64,000 nucleotides of DNA from an uncultured Sphingopyxis sp. (GTDB lineage: Bacteria; Pseudomonadota; Alphaproteobacteria; Sphingomonadales; Sphingomonadaceae): positions 1,736,001 to 1,800,000 of the forward strand of contig NZ_LT598653.1 of the NCBI RefSeq assembly GCF_900078365.1, read 5' to 3'. Under the pieces are notes generated by a model. That model did not search any database and was not told the origin of the DNA. It saw only the letters and a program-made list of their open reading frames with translations. Positions 44,180 through 50,881 of the stretch are shown here, piece after piece. The position numbers and the translations under genes were made by a program. Positions within the stretch are counted from its first letter, which is position 1. Every line of letters starts with the position of its first letter.

Positions 44180-44701
44180 ATGAGCATGGACGAACCTTCG
44201 CTGGCGCGCTTGATGGCCGCATCGCAGCGGGGAGATCGCAGCGCCTATCGCGCCCTGCTCGCCGCTTGCCGCAAATGGCTCGAACGCTATTTTGCGCGCC
44301 GGATCGCGCCGCACCATATCGATGATCTCGTGCAGGAGACGCTGGTGTCGATGCACCGCAAGCTCGCGACCTGGGACAGCGGGCGGGCCTTCCTTCCCTG
44401 GCTCGCCGCGATTGCGCGCTATCGGTGGATCGACATGCTGCGCCGCCAACGCGACGAAGCCGAACTTGGCGATAATGACGCCGCGGTCGGAGCGGAGGAC
44501 GAGGCGGTCCACGCCCGGCTCAGCATCGACCATCTGCTGGCGCTGCTGCCGCCGAAGCAGGCGCAGGCGATCACGCTGGTCAAGATCGAAGGTGCCTCTA
44601 TTGCCGAGGCCTCGCGGATATCCGGACAGAGCGAGTCGCTCGTCAAGGTGAACATTCATCGCGGACTCAAGAAGCTCGCCGAACTAATTGAAAGCGAATG
44701 A
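44180..44701 (+). CDS. ECF-family RNA polymerase sigma factor (SigF-like, NrsF-controlled)
   Basis: 173 residues with region 2 (RKWLERYFARRIAPHHIDDLVQETLVSMHRKLATWD, then PWLAAIARYRWIDMLRRQ) and region 4 (LLPPKQAQAITLVKIEGASIAEASRISGQSESLVKVNIHRGLKKL), no more. The following gene encodes a DUF1109 (NrsF) membrane anti-sigma factor, which identifies the subgroup; in Caulobacter this pair answers oxidative and metal stress. ATG 44180 has AGGA 8 bases upstream; ATG 44171 and 44186 are alternatives. The next start is 1 bp after its stop. Confidence 0.88.
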   Translation: MSMDEPSLARLMAASQRGDRSAYRALLAACRKWLERYFARRIAPHHIDDLVQETLVSMHRKLATWDSGRAFLPWLAAIARYRWIDMLRRQRDEAELGDNDAAVGAEDEAVHARLSIDHLLALLPPKQAQAITLVKIEGASIAEASRISGQSESLVKVNIHRGLKKLAELIESE

Positions 44702-44702
44702 G

Positions 44703-45350
44703 ATGAAGGAGGCATCGATCGACGATCTGATCGACGAGCTGGCGGGTGATCTGGCGCCGGTTCGGCCGCGACGCATCGCGCGCGGATCGATGTGGGTCGC
44801 GGCCGGATGGGTGGCGGGCGCCGCGGCGCTGCTGCTGCTGTTCGGGCTGCGCCATGATCTGGCGGGGCGCGGAATGCCGCCGCTTTCGATGCTCGCCTTC
44901 TGGCTGACCGCGGCGACAGGTCTCGCCGCGACATGGAGCGCGCTGCGCATGGGGCTTCCGGGCGTCGGGCGCGACTATGGCGGCTGGCGTTGGGCGGTCG
45001 GCGCCTCGTTGTCACTGCCGCTCGCGGCCCTTGCCGTCTGCATCGCCGACGGCCACGCTGCGATGGAGGCTGCGCGTCATGACGTCGGCCTGGGTTGCCT
45101 CCTGAAAGGCTTGGCATCGGGCCTAGGCGTCGGCGGGGCGCTGTTTTTCTGGCTAAAGGCGGGCGCGCCAACATCGCCGACCCGTGCAGGCTGGGTCGTC
45201 GGCATCGCTGCGGGGGCTGCGGGTGCAACGATCGTCGCGCTCCATTGCGCAACCGACGACGTCGTTCATATCGCGCTCTGGCACGGCGCAGCGGTCCTGC
45301 TCTCAGCGATCGCCGGGCGGCTGATCCTGCCGCGCTTCCTGCGCTGGTAG
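44703..45350 (+). CDS. NrsF-family (DUF1109) membrane anti-sigma factor
   Basis: 215 residues. A short acidic cytoplasmic N-terminus (IDDLIDELAGDLAPVRPRR) precedes six hydrophobic segments. Cysteines occur in AVCIADGHA, GLGCLLKG and LHCATDD, near membrane edges, as in NrsF where cysteines sense the stress signal. It should hold the sigma factor at the membrane until the signal arrives. Its 3' end is 5 bp from the convergent epimerase gene. Confidence 0.85.
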   Translation: MKEASIDDLIDELAGDLAPVRPRRIARGSMWVAAGWVAGAAALLLLFGLRHDLAGRGMPPLSMLAFWLTAATGLAATWSALRMGLPGVGRDYGGWRWAVGASLSLPLAALAVCIADGHAAMEAARHDVGLGCLLKGLASGLGVGGALFFWLKAGAPTSPTRAGWVVGIAAGAAGATIVALHCATDDVVHIALWHGAAVLLSAIAGRLILPRFLRW

Positions 45351-45355
45351 GCGCG

Positions 45356-46381
45356 TCACGCCTCGCGGCGATCCGCTTCCTGCCGTCCCAGCCATTCCTC
45401 CCGATACCAGGCGACGAAGGCGGGGATTCCGACCGCGATCGGTGTGGTCGGCGCAAAGCCGAGATCGCGGCTGATGTCGTCGATGTCGGCTGATGTCTGA
45501 TAGACGTCGCCGTCCTGCATCGGCAGCAGGTTGATCTCCGCCTTGCGGCCGCACGCTTCTTCAATAGCGTGGATCAGCGCGGTGAGCTGCTCCGAGCGAT
45601 TGTTACCGATGTTGTACAGACGGTGCGGCGTCGTGAAACCTCCGGGTTTTTCCCGGTTGTTGTCTTCGGGGGGATGGTCGAGCGCCAGGACGACGCCGTT
45701 GACGATGTCGTCGATGAAGGTGAAATCGCGGAGCATGTCGCCGTGATTATAGACGTCGATCGGCCGGCCCTGCAGCACCGCTTCGGTGAATTTCCATACC
45801 GCCATGTCCGGCCGACCCCACGGACCATAGACGGTGAAGAAGCGCAGGCCGGTCTGGGGTATGCGGAAGAGATGCGCGTAGGTTTCGCTGAGCAGTTCGT
45901 CGGACCGCTTCGTCGCCGCGTAGAGCGAGATGGGGGTGTCGGCGCGGTCGGCGACGCGAAAGGGCGTGTCGGCGCGCATGCCGTAAACCGACGACGATGA
46001 GGCATAAACGAGATGCTCTATCTCCCTGTGACGCGCGAGTTCGAGAATGTTGACGTGTCCCGCGACATTCGAATGGATATAGGCACCCGGGTTTTCGAGC
46101 GAATAGCGGACGCCTGGCTGAGCGCCGAGATGGACGATCCGGTCGACCCTGCGGCCCGAAAGCGCATGCGCGAGCGCATTCGCATCGCCGAAGTCTACAT
46201 CGATGAATGTGAACAATTCATCGTAGAGTGTCTCGAGATGCGCGACGCGTGCGCGCTTAAGATCGAGGGAGTAATAGGGAGTAAAATTATCGATCCCGAC
46301 GACGGGTTCGTCGCGGCCGAGCAACGCCGCTGCGACGTGCATTCCAATGAACCCGGCGGCGCCGGTGATAAGCGTCGTCAA
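45356..46381 (-). CDS. NAD-dependent epimerase, UDP-glucuronate 4-epimerase type (second copy)
   Basis: 341 residues from a TTG at 46381 that has GGGGAAGAG just upstream; the open frame continues 55 codons further without family similarity. Motifs are TLITGAAGFIGMHVA at the start, LGAQPGVRYSLENPGAYI, SSSSVYG with YAATKRSDE, RFFTVYGPWGRPDMA and VYNHGDMLRDFTFIDDIV. It is similar in plan to the enzyme at 26.3-27.4 kb, so UDP-GalA supply may be duplicated or the two may differ in substrate. It is the last sugar gene before the tRNA-linked island. Confidence 0.85.
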   Translation of the reverse strand: MTTLITGAAGFIGMHVAAALLGRDEPVVGIDNFTPYYSLDLKRARVAHLETLYDELFTFIDVDFGDANALAHALSGRRVDRIVHLGAQPGVRYSLENPGAYIHSNVAGHVNILELARHREIEHLVYASSSSVYGMRADTPFRVADRADTPISLYAATKRSDELLSETYAHLFRIPQTGLRFFTVYGPWGRPDMAVWKFTEAVLQGRPIDVYNHGDMLRDFTFIDDIVNGVVLALDHPPEDNNREKPGGFTTPHRLYNIGNNRSEQLTALIHAIEEACGRKAEINLLPMQDGDVYQTSADIDDISRDLGFAPTTPIAVGIPAFVAWYREEWLGRQEADRREA

Positions 46382-46492
46382 ATCTCTTCCCCTTGTGGCC
46401 CTCTGGCCTTTGCAGCCAGTAGCAAGCTGAAGGGTCGATTCAAGGCCGACCGGCTTTGCTAGTTCGACAATTGGCTGAAAATCGTTGAAACT

Positions 46493-46512
46493 TGGTGAGC
46501 CCTCCTGAGTTC
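46493..46512 (-). repeat. Partial copy of the tRNA-Lys 3' end, probable relic attachment site
   Basis: TGGTGAGCCCTCCTGAGTTC matches the tRNA-Lys 3' end at 49091-49110 (TGGTGAGCCCTGCTGGGTTC) at 18 of 20 positions in the same orientation. Weaker similarity continues for some 20 bases with gaps. It lies at the far edge of a 2.6-kb accessory stretch that starts at the tRNA 3' end, as expected for an att site. Confidence 0.65.
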
Positions 46513-46837
46513 CGGACCTACGCCTGATTTTTCGACCTTTGGTCATGCTAAACGCAAATCAGTGTCATCCGGCAAATGATCCGCTAACCTTTCTTTTAGG
46601 AATCCGCTCGATCTGCGGTTTCGGCGATAACTGGGAGCGCGCTCTCATTTTTAGCGACGTACGTCGCAATGATCCCGGAACCGCCCATCCCCGCGCCGTC
46701 GGCGGCGAGCGCGACTGTCCGTTCGACGATTGCATTGCCGTTTTGGTTTCTCAAGATGATCGAGAGATGCGGCGACCCATCATCCATATTACGCGGATAC
46801 CCGCTAATAACTCGTTTCCAGCCAGCGCGTGCTGATC

Positions 46838-46871
46838 TGCAATCATTGATTAATTTGCAGTCAGTGATTAT
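46838..46871 (+). promoter_or_regulatory. Tandem direct repeat in front of fitA, possible operator
   Basis: TGCAATCATTGATTAA (46838-46853) and TGCAGTCAGTGATTAT (46856-46871) agree at 13 of 16 bases with an 18-bp period. They end about 25 bases before fitA, a usual place for autoregulation by a ribbon-helix-helix antitoxin. A strong AGGAGG follows at 46884-46889. Confidence 0.5.
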
Positions 46872-46895
46872 TATCGGAGATGAGGAGGCCAGACG

Positions 46896-47141
46896 ATGGC
46901 AAGTATGACAATCCGCAATATCGATGAAGCACTCAAGCGCCGACTGCGCATGCAGGCAGCCGAACATGGCCGGTCGATGGAAGAGGAAGCGCGCGATATC
47001 CTCCGCGCGGCCCTCTCGACCGAAGCATCTCGTTCAGCCAATATCGCCGCCTCGATCCGCGCGCGCTTTGCGCCGCTCGGCGGTGTCGACCTAGCCCTCG
47101 AACCGCGCGAGCCCATGCGCAACCCGGTCGATCTTTCTTGA
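46896..47141 (+). CDS. fitA: FitA-type ribbon-helix-helix antitoxin
   Basis: 81 residues. The N-terminus MASMTIRNIDEALKRRLRMQAAEHGRSMEEEARDIL is the RHH domain of FitA-like antitoxins, and the C-terminal tail (DLALEPREPMRNPVDLS) should wrap the toxin. It neutralises the PIN-domain RNase encoded next and represses the pair by binding the upstream repeats. AGGAGG lies seven bases before the ATG. The stop overlaps the toxin start. Confidence 0.9.
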   Translation: MASMTIRNIDEALKRRLRMQAAEHGRSMEEEARDILRAALSTEASRSANIAASIRARFAPLGGVDLALEPREPMRNPVDLS

Positions 47142-47560
47142 TCATTCTCGACACCAATGTGCTTTCCGAATGCTTGCGCCCGGCGCCCGAACCGCAAGTG
47201 CTCGACTGGGTCGCGCGACAGCCCGCCAATTTGCTGTTTCTCACTGCCATCACCGAAGCCGAGATTTTATACGGCATTGCCATTCTGGACAGCGGTTGCC
47301 GACGCGATGAACTTGCCCGGGCCGCGGCCGCGATGTTCGCGGAGGATTTCGGGGGGCGAATATTGGGTTTCGATACGGAGGCAGCGCCCGCTTATGCCGC
47401 CATCGCTGCCGAAAGGCGACGGAGCGGCTACCCGATCAGCCAGTTCGACTGCCAGATCGCCGCGATCGTAAAGGCGCACGGCGCTGCGCTAGCCACGCGA
47501 AACACCCGTGATTTTAAGGCGTGCGGGATCAAATTGATCGATCCGTGGCAAGGTGGTTGA
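47138..47560 (+). CDS. fitB: FitB/VapC-type PIN-domain toxin (RNase)
   Basis: 140 residues, single PIN domain. The acidic residues expected to bind Mg2+ are present: Asp5 (ILDTNVLSE), Glu42 (TEAEILYG), Asp104 (SQFDCQIAA) and Asp125 (NTRDF). The toxin appears intact and should cleave RNA. It starts at TTG 47138, overlapping the fitA stop (TTGA), which couples translation and keeps toxin below antitoxin. The pair is the only intact toxin-antitoxin module on the island. Confidence 0.9.
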   Translation: MIILDTNVLSECLRPAPEPQVLDWVARQPANLLFLTAITEAEILYGIAILDSGCRRDELARAAAAMFAEDFGGRILGFDTEAAPAYAAIAAERRRSGYPISQFDCQIAAIVKAHGAALATRNTRDFKACGIKLIDPWQGG

Positions 47561-47713
47561 TCTATCCCCTTGCGCTTGAATGTCTTGAACAAGCAATGCG
47601 CCAATATTCTGCTCACTGCTCGCCCCCTCGAGGGCTGCCATATAAATCTTGCGTCGCTCAACCGGAATGACAGTCCGCGGATAGCCATGGTTGCCTTCCA
47701 ATCCGTCGGATGG

Positions 47714-47785
47714 TTTTTAGGTTATCACGATGTATGGAATTTAGGTTATAATGGTGCTCGATTTTTAGGTTATCTCGTGTTTTAC
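47714..47785 (+). repeat. Three direct repeats with a 24-bp period
   Basis: The core TTTAGGTTAT recurs at exact 24-bp steps: TTTTTAGGTTAT at 47714-47725, AATTTAGGTTAT at 47738-47749 and TTTTTAGGTTAT at 47762-47773. The bases between cores are not conserved. IS21-family elements carry multiple terminal repeats of about this kind, and a transposase fragment lies beside them. Confidence 0.7.
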
Positions 47786-47859
47786 AGCGTTAACCTGTGA
47801 CCCGGCCGATCACGAATGTCTCTAGAGATGGGCGGAGCTCCTTGCCGTAGCACGAGCCC

Positions 47860-47967
47860 GTCATTGAGCCGCCGCATCAACGCGGCGATCGCCCCATTGA
47901 GCTCCGCAAGACCATGGAACACCCGGTTGCGCAGCCGCCCGAATAGCCAGCACTCAACGATCCCGAC
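47860..47967 (-). mobile_element. IS21-family transposase (IstA) remnant
   Basis: About 36 codons read GIVECWLFGRLRNRVFHGLA then ELNGAIAALMRRLND. This is close to the IstA segment VERWILARLR-x-RRFFSLAELN-x-AI-x-ELLERLN. Similarity stops abruptly on both sides, so it is an internal fragment of a deleted insertion sequence. The full frame (102 codons) is not a real gene. Confidence 0.65.
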
Positions 47968-48096
47968 ACCCGACCCGGACATCATCATGAGGCCACGACC
48001 TCGAAAAGGACCATGACCCCGGTTCGGATCAACCATCAGGCTTGACAGAAACCAGCAATTAAAGGGCCGTTTGACACCCGAAAGGCGCAAATGGCT

Positions 48097-48405
48097 TCAG
48101 GCCGCGTTTGCGCGCGCCGTCACCTTTGCCAGCAGCTTGAATGCGGCGTCCGGATCGACCTCTACCATTCCCAGTAGCGTCCGGGCAGGCCCTTCAGGCA
48201 TACGGCGTCCCTGCTCCCAATCGCGCAAGGTAGCGGCGCTGATATGCAGTTTTTCCGCAAAGGCGGCCTGCGACAATTTCACCTTGCCGCGAATCGCCTT
48301 GATGTCGGGACCGGCCGCAATCTTCCCCCGCGAGGCATCACCCTCTGCAAAGGCGATGGCGTCGTTGAGACCAGCCGCGATCTTGTCGAATGCTCCCTTG
48401 ACCAT
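48097..48405 (-). CDS. XRE-family antitoxin / NadS-like helix-turn-helix regulator
   Basis: 102 residues. The helix-turn-helix KLSQAAFAEKLHISAATLRDWEQGRRMPEG (about 43-72) is followed by ARTLLGMVEVDPDAAFKLL, the usual ending of antitoxins partnered with RelE/HigB-type toxins. It should bind DNA at the palindromes upstream of the toxin and block the toxin. GTAGGAGG lies six bases before the ATG and overlaps the toxin stop. It is intact although the toxin reading frame is broken. Confidence 0.87.
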   Translation of the reverse strand: MVKGAFDKIAAGLNDAIAFAEGDASRGKIAAGPDIKAIRGKVKLSQAAFAEKLHISAATLRDWEQGRRMPEGPARTLLGMVEVDPDAAFKLLAKVTARANAA

Positions 48406-48414
48406 AAATACCTC

Positions 48415-48739
48415 CTACAGTGTGCTCTTCAGGGTCTTTGTCAGGGCGGCCAGAGCATTGCGCTCGCCCTGCGATAGCGAAACCTTCTCCCCTTTGCCGA
48501 ACACGGTCAGCAAGAAAGCGGGAACGTCCTCACCCGCGAAATAGGTGATGACACGATAGCCACCCGACTTGCCTTTGCCGGGCTTGGCGTAGCGAGCTTG
48601 CGGGCTCCACCACAACCGGGCATAATTTCCCCAGCCTGAGGATTGGCAGCGATCAGGTCGACAACCGCCGCGCGCTCATCATCCGACATGCCAGCATCGC
48701 GGCGGAGAGATAGGCACTGGTTTCGATCACCGTTTGCAT
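48415..48739 (-). pseudogene. RelE/HigB-type toxin gene broken by two frameshifts
   Basis: Joining three frames gives a recognisable toxin of about 107 residues: MQTVIETSAYLSAA, then GMSDDERAAVVDLIAANPQAGE to GGARKL, then RYAKPGKGKSGGYRVITYF to ALTKTLKSTL. One base seems lost near 48,697 (before GMSDDE) and one near 48,598 (between KL and RYAKPG). Neither site is a slippery run, so the toxin is probably inactive, unless the sequence has errors. It precedes the antitoxin, the usual order for this family. Confidence 0.75.
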
Positions 48740-48749
48740 AGAGAGAATA

Positions 48750-48779
48750 TACGGCATTGCCGTATCCATTGCAATGGAT
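48750..48779. promoter_or_regulatory. Two palindromes upstream of the toxin-antitoxin locus, likely operators
   Basis: TACGGCATTGCCGTA (48750-48764) and the perfect ATCCATTGCAATGGAT (48764-48779) abut, 11 bases before the toxin start. The position suits autorepression by the XRE antitoxin. Confidence 0.6.
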
Positions 48780-48858
48780 GCATTGTCAGCCAGATGGAAA
48801 TCGCTGAACGCTGTTCGCTCACACCGCCACCGGATATGCGCGCTTAGTTAGTTTTGAC

Positions 48859-48878
48859 GATACCGCAATTGCGGTATC
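48859..48878. promoter_or_regulatory. Perfect 20-bp palindrome, related to the toxin operator
   Basis: GATACCGCAATTGCGGTATC is fully self-complementary. Its core TACCGCAATTGCGGTA resembles TACGGCATTGCCGTA at 48750-48764, so the same protein may bind both and loop the DNA. No gene lies beside it. Confidence 0.5.
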
Positions 48879-49090
48879 TGCCCGGCCTGGCGCCCATCGG
48901 CGCGGGCCTGCGAAACGAAAACTCCCTCAATTGCGACAGTTTCCCTGAATAGAGGGAAGGTCGGGCAAATTTGACCCTTGGAAACCGATCATCTGACCGA
49001 CCACTTGTTACCTTGTATGTTACCTAGAAGCGGAGGGTGAAAACTTCGTCGCTCGCATCTCCCATAAAGCCATCAAATATCATGGTGTTA

Positions 49091-49166
49091 TGGTGAGCCC
49101 TGCTGGGTTCGAACCAGCGACCTACTGATTAAAAGTCAGTTGCTCTACCGACTGAGCTAAGGGCCC
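49091..49166 (-). tRNA. tRNA-Lys (anticodon UUU)
   Basis: 76 bases including an encoded CCA. The acceptor stem GGGCCCT pairs with AGGGCTC (one G-U), discriminator base A. The D arm holds AGCTCAGTCGGTAGAGC, the anticodon arm ACTGA-CTTTTAA-TCAGT gives UUU, and the T arm has GGTTCGAACC. Its 3' end points toward the accessory stretch on the left. Confidence 0.97.
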
Positions 49167-49209
49167 ATCCGGCGCCGGAAGATCGCGGCGCGCGAAGTGA
49201 GCCGTCGCC

Positions 49210-49731
49210 CTAGTGCGCACAGGCGCCCCGGTCAACCGGCTTCGGACGCGTCAGGCGCGCGGCGAGTTGGCGGATGCTGCGCCCGGTCAGCGGGTGCTGC
49301 CATTCGGGGGCAATTGCACGAAGCGGGCCGAGCACGAAGGCGCGCTCGACCATCGCGGGGTGAGGGATCGTCAGGGTCGCATCGGACCAGACGCCGCCCG
49401 ACCAAAGCAATATATCGAGATCGAGCGTGCGCGCGCTCCAGCGCTGACCAGTGCGGCGGCCGAAGTTCGCTTCGATTTCCTGGAGGCGTTCGAGCATTTC
49501 GGGCGGACTGAGTTCCGACGCGACGAGGGCGACGGCGTTGGCGTAGCGCCGGCGCGACGGGCCCAGCGGCTCGCTCGCGATGATCGGGCTCGCATCGACC
49601 GCTTCAATGTCCTCACTTTCGAGCGCGGCGAGCGCGGCGAGCAGCACCGCGCGCGGATCGCCGTGGCGCGCGTGGCGACGGTTCGATCCGAGGCCGATGG
49701 CGTAAAGAGGGAGCGGCATTGCGTTGCTCAT
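49210..49731 (-). CDS. folK: 2-amino-4-hydroxy-6-hydroxymethyldihydropteridine pyrophosphokinase
   Basis: Folate synthesis: transfers pyrophosphate from ATP to the pterin. 173 residues. Motifs: YAIGLGSNRRH near the start, SEPLGPSRRRYANAVA, and the signature RWSARTLDLDILLWSG, where the Asp pair binds Mg2+, then IPHPAMVERAFVLGPL. ATG 49731 or 49719 (MPLPLYAIG) are both possible. It is divergent from the uracil-DNA glycosylase gene by about 23 bp, so their promoters must overlap the other gene. Confidence 0.93.
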   Translation of the reverse strand: MSNAMPLPLYAIGLGSNRRHARHGDPRAVLLAALAALESEDIEAVDASPIIASEPLGPSRRRYANAVALVASELSPPEMLERLQEIEANFGRRTGQRWSARTLDLDILLWSGGVWSDATLTIPHPAMVERAFVLGPLRAIAPEWQHPLTGRSIRQLAARLTRPKPVDRGACAH

Positions 49732-49754
49732 GCCCCCGCGCCTATCGCAGGCGC

Positions 49755-50444
49755 ATGGAAATTGACAGCCCATTGCCCGGTACCGAGCCACCGCGTGATT
49801 GCCCGCGTTGCCCGCGTCTCGTCGCGTTGCGGCGCGAATGCCAGACCGAGCATCCGGGTTGGTGGAACGCGCCGGTCCACGCCTTCGGCGATCCCGATGC
49901 CTGGCTGGCGTTCGCGGGGCTGGCGCCGGGCAAGCATGGCGCGAACCGCACCGGGCGGCCGTTCACCGGCGACTATGCCGGAGACCTTTTGTTCGCGACG
50001 CTCGCCGAATTCGGGCTGAGCCGGGGACGATATGAGGCGCGGATCGACGACGGGCTGACGCTCGACGGCGCGATCATCGTCAACAGCGTCAAATGCCTGC
50101 CGCCGCAGAACAAACCGATCCCGTCTGAGATCGCGAACTGCCGGCCCTTTTTCGAGCGCCAGCTGGCGGCCCTGCCGAAGGTGCGGGTAATCATCGCGCT
50201 CGGGCGGATCGCCCACGATGCGGCGCTCCGCGCGGCGGGCGAGCGTCTGGCCGTGCATCGCTTCGCGCATGGCGCGGTCCACGCGCTGCCCGACGGACGG
50301 CATCTGGTCGATTGCTATCATTGTTCGCGCTACAACACGAACACCGGGCGGCTGACGGCGGAGATGTTCGCCGACGTCTTTCGCACCGCGATCGCGATCA
50401 GGGATCAGACGAGCGGGCCGAATTCCTCAACCAGCCCGCGGTAA
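49755..50444 (+). CDS. Uracil-DNA glycosylase, family 5 (UDGb type)
   Basis: Removes uracil from DNA; likely also acts on other deaminated bases. 229 residues. The family-5 active-site motif GLAPGKHGANRTGRPFTGD (55-73) lacks the Asp/Asn of other UDG families. Cysteines for an iron-sulfur cluster are at 16 and 19 (CPRC), 29 and later (VKCLPP, DCYHCSRYN). The C-terminal CYHCSRYNTNTGRLT motif carries the conserved His. Its last 40 bp overlap the end of the convergent rppH gene. Confidence 0.9.
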   Translation: MEIDSPLPGTEPPRDCPRCPRLVALRRECQTEHPGWWNAPVHAFGDPDAWLAFAGLAPGKHGANRTGRPFTGDYAGDLLFATLAEFGLSRGRYEARIDDGLTLDGAIIVNSVKCLPPQNKPIPSEIANCRPFFERQLAALPKVRVIIALGRIAHDAALRAAGERLAVHRFAHGAVHALPDGRHLVDCYHCSRYNTNTGRLTAEMFADVFRTAIAIRDQTSGPNSSTSPR

Positions 50445-50881
50445 AGCACGCGCTTGAACGGAACGATCAGCTTCTCGATCTCGTTCAGCTCGGCCCATTT
50501 CCACGCCCGGAACTCCTGATGATCGGTGTGGATGTTGACGTCGCTGTCCTCGCCCATGAAACGCATCAGGAACCAGTGCTGGCGCTGCCCGCGATATTTG
50601 CCGCCCCACATCTTGCCGATCAGATGGTCGGGCAGGTCGTAGAAATATTCCTCGCGGCTGCGCGCGATGATCTCGACCAGCCCGCCATGGACGCCGGTTT
50701 CCTCGCCGAGCTCGCGGATCGCCGCCGTCTCGGCGTCCTCGCCGTCGTCGATGCCGCCTTGCGGCATCTGCCACGCCTCGCTCGAGGTATCGAGTCGCTG
50801 GCCGACGAAGACGCGGCCAGCGCGATTGGCGAGCATCACGCCCGCGCAAGGGCGATAGGGAAGTTTGCTATGGTCGATCAT
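50405..50881 (-). CDS. rppH: RNA pyrophosphohydrolase
   Basis: Nudix hydrolase that removes 5' pyrophosphate from mRNA to trigger decay. 158 residues. The start YRPCAGVMLANRAGRVFVGQR and WQMPQGGIDDGEDAETAAIRELGEETG (Nudix box about 42-64) are typical, with FLMRF and FRAWKW after. The ATG overlaps the stop of the preceding esterase gene by 4 bp (ATGA), so the two are coupled. Confidence 0.94.
   Translation of the reverse strand: MIDHSKLPYRPCAGVMLANRAGRVFVGQRLDTSSEAWQMPQGGIDDGEDAETAAIRELGEETGVHGGLVEIIARSREEYFYDLPDHLIGKMWGGKYRGQRQHWFLMRFMGEDSDVNIHTDHQEFRAWKWAELNEIEKLIVPFKRVLYRGLVEEFGPLV

Larger units (their letters stand above)
46382..46895. other. Gene-free stretch at the island edge
   Basis: No convincing coding sequence on either strand; short frames here lack ribosome sites and known motifs. 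It contains the degraded tRNA-Lys-like repeat (46493-46512), a perfect 14-bp palindrome GCGACGTACGTCGC at 46654-46667, and the fitAB control region at its right end. Composition is less GC-rich than the genes around it. Confidence 0.6.
47561..48096. other. Gene-free stretch with repeats and transposase debris
   Basis: Holds three 24-bp-period repeats (47714-47785) and an IS21 IstA fragment (47860-47967, minus). Nothing else convincing on either strand. It separates fitAB from the RelE-type locus. Confidence 0.6.
48740..49090. other. Gene-free stretch between the toxin locus and tRNA-Lys
   Basis: Contains three palindromes listed separately, a further imperfect palindrome TTTCCCTGAATAGAGGGAA near 48,940-48,958, and paired GTTACC motifs near 49,005-49,022. 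No coding sequence seen. This is where an integrase gene or its sites would be expected for a tRNA-linked island, but no integrase remains. Confidence 0.6.

Noticed and set aside
46596..46967. 123-codon minus-strand frame before fitA
   Set aside because: Overlaps the fitA start and its control region, no ribosome site, no motifs.
47714..47785. CRISPR-like array
   Set aside because: Cores of 10-12 bp at a 24-bp period with 12-bp gaps are far too short for CRISPR repeats and spacers, and no cas genes are present.
47782..48090. 102-codon minus-strand frame as a gene
   Set aside because: Only about 36 codons match IS21 IstA and similarity breaks at both ends, so it is recorded as a transposase remnant.
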